A DNA stretch of 64,000 nt from Uloborus plumipes. Taxonomy: Eukaryota; Arthropoda; Arachnida; Araneae; Uloboridae. The notes under the pieces were generated by a model, which searched no databases, was not told where the DNA came from, and worked only from the letters and a program-made list of their open reading frames with translations. The stretch is taken from contig JAXGGA010002878.1 in the NCBI GenBank assembly GCA_038373865.1, positions 48,905 through 112,904 of the forward strand. Direction: 5' to 3'. This document shows positions 23,501 to 35,500 of the stretch, piece after piece. Each line of letters starts with the position of its first letter. Position 1 is the stretch's first letter. Both the position numbers and the translations under genes were made by a program.

Positions 23501-26500
23501 ATAAAAGCGTAAAATATACAGTTTCTTGAAAAGATGCTCCCAATAGCAGACATCTGTAGTTAGTAGACTTTTTAAAGTCCTAGTCCCTTAAGATAGGTAA
23601 TTCTAAAAAATGACTTTGAATAGCTGGCGCCAAATAACACAATTATTTGAGGCAAAAAATTTCCTATTTTGAGTGCTTTGACAGGGTTAAATGTTTGTTT
23701 GCTTTTCATACTTGCTGTTTCAGTGTTTTTCTTTTAAGAATATTCCTTAAATAAAATGTCTGCTTTTTCGGCAAGTATGTGTAGACATTTTAATGTTTAT
23801 TTATTGTTATAACCACTCATGGTTTTACTTTAAAACAAGAAAGTGTTTCATAGTTTTGAAAATGATTTTCATATTCAAGTTTCTTTTTATTTTCAGGCTG
23901 CTTAATGCATTTAAATGAAGCTACTTTATTGAACAACATTTGCCTTAGATATAACAGAGATCAAATTTATGTAAGTATGAGTTTGATGAAAATAGTCTTG
24001 TTCAATTGTATATGCAGTTGTGAAACCACTTTAGAAAAGCTTATTTTTGGTCCATACAATGAACACTCATCATCATTATAATTGAGAGCATAACCATCTA
24101 AACATTTAGTCACTTCTGTTTTCTCAAATTAGGGCCCAAACCATAGACCTAATAGGGGAAACCTACCTCTATTTCCTAAATATGTTGCAAATTTTTAATC
24201 ACTCATGTCTTTGGAGATCTTATACGGAAGTGAACGATGCAGGTAAATCTGAAGCCAAATCTTTTTTCTTAACATAAAACGAAAGCTTTATGAAAGTATT
24301 TCTACGCAAACAGAAAGTTAAATATCTACATCAAAATGACAAAAAATAATGAATTACCAAGTATAAAAGCTAAACTTGAATGCATAAGATTTTACGTATT
24401 TTTGTGCTTTATAGTAAATTGATTACCATAAAAAAAAAAGAAACTGCCATATGCATTATCCATGGTAATATTAAAGAAATCAAATTGATCAATTAGCAAT
24501 TATTTTAGGAAATTTTACAAATTTATTGGAAAATTTTACGAACTAACAAAATTTTGTCCGACATTAAATACGTTTTTTGGGGTGCATATTTCCAATTTTT
24601 CGAAAAAGTTGAATAAAAACGAAAGTTTTCGAAAAAGTTTGAAAAAGCCGAAAATTGGCGGTTTTGTTCAAAAAAACTGGAAAGAATCAAAAAAGTTGGA
24701 AAAAAAAGAAAATTTGCGATTCTGAGTTCGAACTCGCACTCTCAGTCGAGAATCAGAACTTAAATTTTGTTCCTTAGACCACTCGCCGACCCTGCCCGCA
24801 GAAAAACAATATAATTTTGAACTAAGATTTTAAAATTGAACGGACACTGCTTTCTCTGTCAGGAGTCTGATTCGAACCCATGCTCTCATTCGAGAACCAG
24901 AGCTTGAATCTGGCACCTTAGAGTACTCGGCCACCTTGACAGCGGTGAGTTCAACGGTTGTATCAGCATGTTTTTCGTTGAGTAACTCGAAGAGGAAAAA
25001 TGCGATTTAATCCTTAACTAAGATTTTAAAATCGAGCAGATGCCACTATACTGTCAGGAGTGAAACTGTCAGTCCGCGAAAGCCGCGGGGAATTCCTCTT
25101 AGAAAAGGGGTGATGGCTTGTGAGGGAGAACTTTTCGAAGTTTTCAATTCAAAACTTGCGTTTGCTTTCCTTTTGACATATTCAACTAAACTATGTATTT
25201 GAAATTAGCATCGTTCTACATTGTTTGATACAGCTAAAAATCGGGGGTGGTAGTTTTCAGGGGCTACCCCTAATTTCAGGGTTTTCCAAATAAGTATTCA
25301 GGGTATCACAATGCTTTTCTATGATTTGGCTTTTGTTCATTTTCTCCCTTAGCTACTTAGCGAATGCCAGAATGGGAGAGAAATAGGAGGAAAACAAGCT
25401 GAACGTTACACATGTTCATTTTTGTAGAAGGCAGAAAGGTTTTTTTTCACTATTTAGGTTACAGACTTTTACATGACAGAAATTACAATTTATAAATAGT
25501 TTCATTTTACATTTTTGAGACTTGAAGTCCTGATTTTCTTAAACAAGTTAAATGAGTATGAAATATTTATCTTCCTATTTGTTGTTTTATGTTGATTTCA
25601 TTAACATTTGTAAATAATGTGAATGCCCCTCCAAGAAAAAGACCTTTTTGAAAACATACCTCCGAAAATTTCTATAATGCAATCTGCGCTATTCCCTTCT
25701 CTACATTAAATGCATCCTTACAAATGAAACCGAGAACATTAGAAAATTTTCAGGTTTCGTTACATTTTATCTTTTACTTTCAGGGTTTTTGATGTTGAGT
25801 CACTACCATCCCTGAAAAATGCTTCTTATTATTCTTCCCCTTATTGTTGTATTATTTATCACCAATATTTTGGTAAGATCTGAGAAGACCTGACGCATGC
25901 GTAAATACAAGGAAGGTTTTACCTAAGAAGATCAGACAGTACATATCTTTTTCACAACCAAAAATTCGACTTTCCCACACTGGGTCTTGAAGAACATCCC
26001 TCACTTGAGTAGTATGACATTCTTCTGGCCATGATAAACCAACTGACTTTCAGCTTTTAATGATAAACTAGCTGCGTGGCCCGGCGTTGCACGGGCTTTA
26101 ATGTAGTGAAGGCAGTTTGAGAAAACTACTCGCCACCAAGGCGGCTCGCCTTTAAAGTAGCGAGGAAAGTTTCAACAAACTACTCGCCACCAAGGCGGCT
26201 GGCCTTTACAGTAGCGAGGAAAATTTCAATAAACTACTCGCCGCCAAGGCGGCTCGCCTTTAAAGTACCAAGGAAAAGTTTAACAAACTACTCCCCGTTT
26301 AAGCAGCTCGCTAAAAACCTTTCCTGCATCAAAGAATCAATCAAATTATTTACACATGCTTCCTCAAAAATAAAGACGATGTCAAGTAGTGCATACTTAG
26401 CACTCTCCCTAAATAACAAATAAGACTCCTTATCAAAAACAATTATTTCCAAACCGCTTTCTTAATGTAAAATTAATTGCAAAATTCTAAACGAAAAACT

Positions 26501-29500
26501 TCTTTTAATATTTGGATCGCAGCCAAAAAAGTTCCTTCTAAAAACAGCAATTACAATTTTATTTAAAAACACATTTTCAAAATAGTACCAGAGAAAAAAT
26601 GTCATTAATAATTAGAATAAAAACAATTGTTAGAACTTTGTTATAACACGTATTCAAAATGACAATGGAAAAAAATAACACTCGTTCATTTTAAAAAGTT
26701 CAATTTAGTTAACGTTTTAATTTAAAATCGCAACGGAAAGAAATAAATATCTTGGAATTTTAAATAGTTTAATAATTTAGTTAACGTTTTAATTTAAAAT
26801 CGCAACGGAAAGAAATAAATATCTTGGAATTTTAAATAGTTCAATAATTTAATTAACGTTTTGATTCAAAATGGCAACGGTAAGAAATAAAAGTCTTGGA
26901 ATTTTAAATAGTTCAACTATTTAATTAACGCTTTAATTTAAAATGGCTACGGAAGGAAATACAGGGTGTCCGCGCATATGGAAAGTCAGGGAAAGTCATG
27001 GATTTCAAATATGATCGAAATTGGTCATGGAAAGTCATGGATTTCAGCGAACAATGTCCAAAAGTCATGGAAACTGACTGTTTATCATGGATTTTAGCGC
27101 TCCGGACCGATTGAAATTTCCCCCCCGATCTCGGAAGAACGAAAACACTTCCGCCGTCATTCTACTTCGTTATTGGGTGCAATCTGATTTGTCAATTACA
27201 ATTTCCAACAAGTTGTTGCATTGTGTTGACCAATCAGATGAATTCTCAACATTAAAACCGTGAGCGGCGAATTTTGTGTAACTGCGCATGTGCGCGGACT
27301 CCGTCATCTGATAAAATATGACCTTGAACGACAAAAAGATAGACTCGATGGTTTTTTCCCCGGCATAGGCAGATTTGCCTTTTACATTTGGTCTCCTCCC
27401 CCCCCTACCCGCTTCATTTGATTCCTTTTTCTTTTAAAACTTGTTTGAATCTTTTTCTTTCGAGGAGTTTTATGCAAAAGAAAAACAAATTAAAAAACAA
27501 TGTTGAATTTTAAAGAATCGTGTAGGTAGGGGGGGGGGTGGCAGGAACTCAACGAGTTCCGTTTTGAAGTCAGATTTCGCCTCACTCATATCAGGATCTA
27601 AACTTACAGTAAAATTTATGGACAGGCAATTCATTGCTACATGAAAGTACATTTGAGGACAAGCACGGTGGGGAGGAGGGTGTCGGTAGGAAAAGATCGT
27701 TTTTTGACCTCAATAGCGAACGGACTTCTGTTGCTGTGAAACGCAGTCGCCATGTTTGGTCATTTGCTTTGCAAGATAGAATATTAAGTGCATAATTTTC
27801 AAAAAACAAAGCAGAGTTCGTTTTTTTTTTTTTTTTTTTTTTTTATTTTATTTATTTTTTTTTTTTTTTTTAGTCATGGAAAATAGTTTGCAAAAGTCAT
27901 GGAAAGTCAGGGAATTGAAAAGTCCAGGTTGAGCAGATACCCTGGAAATAAAAGTCTTGGAATTTCAAATAGTTCAATAATTTAATTAACGTTTTAATTC
28001 AAAATGGCAACGGTAAGAAATAAAAGTCTTGGAATTTAAAATAGTGTAATAATTTAATTAACGCTTTAATTTAAAACGGCGACTGAAAGAAATAAATCTC
28101 TTGTAATTTTAAATAGTTCAACAATTAATTAACTTTTTAATTCAAAATGGCAACGGTAAGAAATAAAATTTTGGAATTTAAAATAGTGCAATAATTTAAT
28201 TAACGCTTTAATTTAAAATGGCAACTGAAAGAAATAAATGTCTTGGAATTTTAAAAGTGCAAAGAATTTAATTAACGTTTTAATTAATATCTCAGCTATT
28301 TAACGTCGTACATTTACGCGGTTGGTCTTATTGTCTTCCTTAGAAAATTTCGAATCGAATGGTATTATGTTTGATTCTTTACGCTCAGCGGTTTTTGAGG
28401 AGTTCAAGCTTCAGACGGAATTTTAAATAGTTCAATAATTTAATTAACGCTTTAAGGGGTCTAGTACCCTTTAAGAATTCAAAAAATTGATTTTTTGTAT
28501 TTAACTTTTTTTGGAACTGGGAAATAATGGGAACATTTTAAGACAAACCCCGTAATAAAATTCCCAGTAAAACGGAAGATATGAGGAAAACAGCAAAAAC
28601 CGAATTTTGCAAATCGCATTTGTTTACCATTACGATAGATGTTTAAAACCGACTTTTGAAGTTCATTTTCTCGAAACTACATTTTTACTCGTTGCGCGCA
28701 GCATTTCTCGGAAAGTGCACGAAACTTTATACAAGTGCTCATGTACTAATTATGCTTAATTTAATGAACCAAAATTTTTCTTGTGTTGAAACTTTTCAAA
28801 TTGTAGCTATATAAAGTTTAAAAAAATGCATCAAAATTTGAATTTTTAATTTAAAAATTTTATTTTGTGGATAAGGAGTATTTAATCAATCTAATTCTTC
28901 GTCATTTCAAACATACATTATTTTTCTACTCTAGAAAAAAAAATTAAGTGGATATCTTGTTTTACAAAAGAGTAATGCTGCACGCAGTATGTTTTAAATT
29001 ATCGGCAAACAGAAAATTTTCCTTTATTAAAATAATTGCTTAAAAACTTCAAAAACACCCATAACTTACATTTTGGAATCGAAAAGAATAATCGAGTCGA
29101 ATTCATATTTGGTTAAAATTTCATGAAATTAAAACTAATAGATCTTGAAACAAGTCACTTTTAAGTTAACCAATTTTTCGACATATTTTCTTCACCGAAA
29201 GGGTACTAGACCCCTTAATTTAAAATGGCAACGGAAAGAAATAAATGTCTTGGAATTTTAAAAGTGCAAAGAATTTAATTCACGTTTTAATTAATATCTC
29301 AGCTAATTAACGTCGTACAATTACGCGGTTGGTCTTATTGTCTTCCTTAGAAAATTTCGAATCGAATGGTATTATGTTTGATTCTTTACGTTTAGCGGTT
29401 TTTGAGGAATTCAAGCTTCAGACGGACAGACAGACAGACAGACGCGGACAGATTTTAATAGTAGTAATTATTTAATCAAATGTTTTATTCAGCAGCTTTC

Positions 29501-32500
29501 CATTAAATGTAAATTAATGAACACAATTGAATCGTTTATTTCGAAAAGGTAACATCTCTATTTTGATCTCCTCTGTCTCTTTAGAAAATTAAACAGCGCA
29601 CGGTTATATTTTTGAATGTCATAATAAATGGTTATTTGGTAAATTATTGCAGTAATTGTGTACTTAACTAAAGGCATTTTTTCATTGATTATGACATTCA
29701 AAAATATAACCGTGCGCTATTTAATTTTCTAAAGAGACAGAGGAGATCAAAATAGAGATGTTACCTTTTCGAAATAAACGATTCAATTATATTTATCATT
29801 AGAAATTATTTCAAGAAATTCTTGTAAAATTTCATTAAATTAAATTTGTTCATTATGAAACATAGATTTATTGTTTAATTCTGTTAACAATTTTTATAAA
29901 TTAGTAATGATGAATTCTCTGTTTTAATTGCAGACATATGTTGCTAACATTTTGATTGCTGTTAATCCTTACTTTGAAATAAAGAATTTATATTCATCAG
30001 AGACAATTTCTAAGTATCAAGGAAAATCACTTGGTGTTCTTCCTCCTCACATATTTGCCATAGGTATTGTGTAATTTCCATATTAAGCTTTATATATTTT
30101 TGCATTTGATGATTTGAATTTTTGATCAGAACAATGGAACAAAAAAGGGTAAAAAATTGTTGGTATTGGTAATTATTATTATTTATTTATTTTCTTATAC
30201 TGCTACTCTGCATAAATAGAAAATGTGTTCAAGTTATTTGTTTTAAAATTTTATTTTGGCCATGCTACTTTTTCCTATTTTATTTATAGTACTTTCATGT
30301 CTAGCATATCTTTAACAGAAGTCAGAATATTTCTAAGTTCTTAACAATCATCTTCAAATATAGTAAATATATATTTTTTAATCATTTTTAAGGAATCTGG
30401 TTTCTGTTAAGAGACTGCCTGATTCTTAAAAAAAACGGCTCTTAAGCAATTTCTCACATGGAGTGGAATCTAACCCATAAATAAATTTGCAAAAATTAAT
30501 ATTTTGCTCGTTACCACTCAACTAAACACTATTTAGATTTTCTACAATTTTAAATACATATTAAGTTTAGAAATATTTGTATTTGTAGCTGATATGATTT
30601 TCCCCCCTTTACTCATGTAACTGCTTATTTGGTCTTTGAAGAAATTTATTTTTTCATCAAAACTGTTTGAAAGGAATGAGATAATTATTTACAGAATTTT
30701 GTGATTCTGAAAAGATTTAAGCCATAGTTTTATTTCTCATTGCTCTAAGTACTGTTTTCTTTCATTTTGAGATGTACTTTTCATCTCTTAACTAAAAGTC
30801 ATTCTCTCTAAAATTTAGGTTTCTACACTACACTGCGATGCAAAAGTTTAGACAAAATGCATCTACATGAATAAAAAGAAAACTATTCAGCGAAATGCTT
30901 TAAAATTTCTACTTTGGGTACACAATATGGTCCCAAATACGTGTCTGGAGTTTTTTTAAATATAACCGAAACAAAAGTCGGAAATTACAAAGACTTTTTT
31001 TTTGCTGTTTCAAAAGTTTAGATAAAAGTTGGATTTTTTGCAAATTTCTCGTAAAATGTGCTTAGCATGGATGCAAGACCTTCCGTCTCAAGACGGATTT
31101 CCGTCTTGGCGAAATTGGCGAGACGGAGCTCGGGACGGAAAGGAAATTTAATGACTTCTTCAGTTTTTAATTTATAAGAAATTTGTTTTCTCAATGTTTA
31201 AAAATTATCAAATTCATAAATAGCAATCATTATACCAATCCATCCACGCATTTTAACATCAATGCTGTAAATATATTTGATTTATATCTTCCCTTGCCGA
31301 ATCTCGCGAACTCTGAACTTTTCACAGTTTTAGTTTTGTTATGCAACGTGCTGCCGATGCCGTGAACCAGTTTTGGAGGCGTGGCTTTCAGCATCAAGCA
31401 GAGCAGTGAAACTTCTTTTAAGTAGCTATGCTGTTACTGCCGTACTATAACTGAACCTGATTGATGTAGACCTGGAGTTGCTCACTATTTTCTGTTTTTA
31501 ATCAAGCTTCTTCTGTCTCTATTTGAAAATTTATTATCTTTTATCGCAATATTCGATCATCTTTTCTCGTAGCGTTATTCATTTGTGACCCACCCCCCTC
31601 AACTTAACATGCATATAAATGAAAACCATGTGTTTAGCGGTGACTAAGTGACATCATCTGCAGGAGCCCCGTGTGTAAGCTGACGGGAAGATTAAATGTC
31701 TACGCAACAGGAGCAGAGCACATGACTTTGAAGAAGCAACAAAAATCGGATTTTGGGTTAAATCTACAGCCGAAGTGAAATAACGATGGACAACTGCTCC
31801 TGCATTTTTAACATGTTACTGTTAAAAATTGACCAAAACAAAGGGCTGGGAGAAGGAAAGAAACGAAAAAATAGAATGTTTGAAAAAACGCTGCTTTTCC
31901 ATAGAAAGCCCGTAAATTTTCGCTTCCGAAGTTTTAGAGTTTCGAAAATTTGGTGCTGTTGAGAGGGGGGGGGGGGCAAAGCTCTAAAAAAAATTCTAAA
32001 ACAGATTCGTAAAAATGCTAATTTTTTTTTAAAGTCGGCGCACTGTGATGATTCGGGATTTCTCCTCTGCAAATTTAAAAATACTTATGTCATCGTTAGT
32101 AATATGGGGGGGGGGGGGGGGGGGGGGCTCTTACAAAATAATTCCAAAAGAGAAGTTTTGGAAACAAATTAGGCAGTCGGCGTGGGAAAGAGTTTCGGAA
32201 ATATCTTCAAAATTGAAGCGGGCGTGACATTTCGAATTCCCCCCTGGGTGGGAGGGGTTAAAAAATCTATACTCAATGTGAATTTTTCCAAAAAATCATC
32301 ACCTGAATGGGAAAATCTTCAGTTCCTCTTGTGTTTCTTTTAAAAATTAATAAATATTCTAAAGAAGTACCAAGTTAAAAATATTTCTTCTTCATGAATG
32401 CGGTTTCCGGAGAACACAACCGATCCTGACATCATTAAAAATCGTCTAAATTTGCGGAAGATGCACACAAACTCCTGGGAAAACTACCTGGAAATACCGT

Positions 32501-35500
32501 ATTTTTCGCCGCATAAGACGCACTTTTTCTCCCCAAAATCGGGGGGGTTGGGGGAGTGCCTGCGTCTTATACGCAGGCACTTTTTATTCTTTTAGAATTC
32601 TTATCTAGATTTGCCTCCTTTAAAATTGGGTGCGTCTTATCCGGCGAAAAATGCGGTAGCACTTTTCTAAATTCTTGGAACCCCTTGAATTTTTCAAGTT
32701 TTCCTTGGAATTATGGCGAATTGAAACTGACGCATCTTCAATCAAGTTTGCAATTGGCTAGAAAAAGAAACCATTACGTTTTGATTACTGAACATAAAGA
32801 ATAATTGGCGCCCGCAATATAGTCAGTCTCACTGCGGCGCCGCATAAATGACAATGTCGCACCGCCATCATGAGCTGATACATCATAGCTATGGACGCTA
32901 TGGAGCATGATAGTACAAACGAAAAAAGAGCGCCATTAGCATATTTTTTGGACAGAGCAAAACTAAAAATAAAAAAAGAAATAAGTCGGTAAGGTTTTGA
33001 AAAATGGTATTGCTGTTTTCATTTATTTTTGTGTTTTTCAACGTACGATCTCGTTCAAAGGATTAATTCCCCCTTTTGCAATTACGGTTTTTGCTGATTG
33101 TTGCTTTTATCAATATGAGTGCAAATTCAGCTATTGAATTACGTGTTGTCTTGTTACTTTCGTTTTTTTTAACGCATCCGTGTTTAGGTTTGCGGTAATT
33201 CCTTACTTTTTTTATGCTACTTGGATTTTCTTCTGGACCCTTCGGATTTTTTTTTTTTGATGAAATATGTACGAACCCAGATTTCAACTTTTGGAGCTTC
33301 AATTCCAAAATAATTCCGAGAATCCTCAACCCTCCTCATGCTAATATTTTTTTGCGATAGTCTGAATTGCGCTTTTGGAATCGACAGTCTCAAAAGAAGC
33401 CTCTGAACCCCATTCCTTCCCTTTACGTTACCAAAATGGCCGACAATCGCGTACCGACACTAGCGTGTAGGTGTCGCGTGTATCTCACATGTAAGTCGAC
33501 CCCCCTACTTTTTGACGGAAAATCGGGAAAAATCGAAAACCCGCGTGTAAGTCGAGACCGCACTTTTTGAAACGATCGGGAACGTTTTGTTGCGATTTTT
33601 GAATATAAACATTTTGAAAAGAACGAAAATGGGATGCACTGAACATTCGTGTGTTAAAAACAGCGAGGTTGTTATTCTTTTTCACAAAAAGAGTTTATTT
33701 TTGCGATCGCGATTTTTGTAAATCGGGACCGATCTGGAAACGTTTCACCGCGATTTAAAAAAAAAGTTTTAAAAAGAAGTAAAATGAAATGCAGTGAGCA
33801 TTCTTGTGTTGAAAATAGCACGATTGTTATTCTTTTTCAGAAAAAGGGTTCATTTTTGAGATCGCGATTTTTGTAAAGGATTCGATTTTACGATCGCGGT
33901 TTTCGTAAGGGTTCGATTTTGCGGTTACAATTTTTACTATCTGTTGCTTTTATTTTGCATTATTACCAATAAAATTTTGCGATTTAGCCGTATCATATTC
34001 TGTTTTAAAAATATAAACACCATCAATCGGAAAATTCGCGAATGCGGCAATTCCCGCAATTTTCGCGCCATCAGTCCGTTTATTGTAATTATTTATTCTT
34101 TATTTCACAATCAAATCATGCAAAAATACAGAAGAATGTTTGAGTATTTACACTTCTTTAGCGTCTGTTTAAAACAGTAAGATTGAATGGAAAAAATCTT
34201 ATCGTTTTTGAGCGTTTTTTTTTTCCTAGAGTTTTTCGGGAAAAATTTTCTGAAATTCTGCCCCGCGTATAAGTCGACCCCCTAACTTTATGCTTCATTT
34301 TTTGGACTAAATTTCTCGACTTATACGCGAGTACATACGGTATTTTGGCAATTTTTTTTCAAAAACTCCGGCAGAGCCTCCCGTATTATTGACATTCATT
34401 CAATTTTACGTTTTCGGAGCCATGATGCGATGTAGAAAACCCGCGACACCCTGCACACATAACAAAATGCTTGAAATGCTTTACCTAAAAGAAGGCTCAC
34501 ATTGTTACAAAAAAAAAAATAAAAAAAATCACATTAAGCAACAACACAAATATTCAAAAATTGCAAAAAAAAAAAAAAAAAATCAAGTAGCATGGGGGGG
34601 GGGGGGGGCTCAAAATATTTTCCGTCTTGAACAAATCACTAAACTTGCACCCATGGTGCTTAGTGGAAGAAAGGTGGAACTTTATTGTTCGAATATAAAG
34701 TGCAGAGATTGCTGAATGAATAATCAAAATCCTAGAAGCTCTGTAGTTCTCATGTAAAGAAGATGAGAAAGTTTGGAAGCCAACATTTGAAAATGACTTC
34801 TTTACTTTTTTGTCTTTTCGGCTCTAGTATGGTAGTGCATTGTCTTTTACTTCGTGGAGAGCAAATTCAGACATGCGTATCGATCAAAAAGGCCAAGAAA
34901 AATTATATTTCTTAAGGATGAAGGAATTGAAAAAACGGCTCAAACTGACGATTCGCCCCTTAATCCTACAAAACTTCAATGTGGGTCAAAAACAGCATGT
35001 GACAGCATAAGTAGATGAATAACTGAATTGGAATGCATAAAAAAAAAAACAAAGAATTGTGCTTGAGCCTTTTCGGACAGAGTGTCACAATGAGACCAGA
35101 TTTTAATGGAAAAAGCATCATATGTATCATCGTGACTGAAAAAAGAATGTTACTTTCGCTAATTAAAATTAGTAAAATTGGATGGCCTAGATAGATTATA
35201 ATTCTGAGTGAGACTTGAGAAATATCCAATGATCATATGCTGTGCTGCTTTTACCATTAAGATCTGGCTTATTATAATCACGTTATCAGATAAACAGCAA
35301 ATGCACTCACAGCTCGATCATAGCATCCTCAGTTTCGTCCTTATTCTGGACTCCTCAGTCAGGAATAGCCAATGATCGAGCTGGAGGCAAAGATCTTATT
35401 GCAGCTAAGCTTGCCAACAAACTGGTAGATAAATTGAATTTATCTTACCAGCGAGCGTCAGGAAACCATGGTGTGGCTCAACTCAAAATTTGAAGGCAAA

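Larger units (their letters stand above)
24640..25085 (-). repeat. tandem tRNA-Leu-derived repeat
   Basis: Two tRNA-like units on the minus strand (24715-24795 and 24858-24940) and a third, truncated unit near 25018-25065. The spacer word CTAAGATTTTAAAAT recurs at 24824 and 25019, giving a period of about 195 bp. This looks like a tRNA-derived SINE or a decayed tRNA tandem in intron 3. Confidence 0.55.
26068..29470 (-). mobile_element. Helitron-like element, non-autonomous, with two insertions
   Basis: Read on the minus strand it starts near TTACTACTATTAAAATCTG (29470), passes (TCTG)n, and ends with a GCCCGTGCAACGCCGGGC hairpin and CAGCTAG|T at 26068, the 3' structure expected of Helitrons (hairpin, then CTRR, T). 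Inside are ~57-bp tandem units with CTCGCC(A/G)CCAAGGCGGCTCGCC (26125-26310) and ~69-bp units with ATTTAATTAACGTTTTAATT and GGCAACGGAAAGAAATAAA (26690-29300). Two other transposons landed in it (26962-27944 and 28456-29214). No Rep/helicase protein. In intron 3. Confidence 0.65.

Noticed and set aside
24858..24940. Functional tRNA-Leu
   Set aside because: The T-stem does not pair and the acceptor stem has a mismatch; the copy is part of a tandem repeat.
29525..29788. Hammerhead in the inverted repeat near exon 4
   Set aside because: CGAAA is present but no CUGANGA motif occurs on either strand.
34389..34715. 108-codon + strand ORF
   Set aside because: It includes A- and G-homopolymers of a repeat end; low-complexity Lys/Asn composition, no motif.
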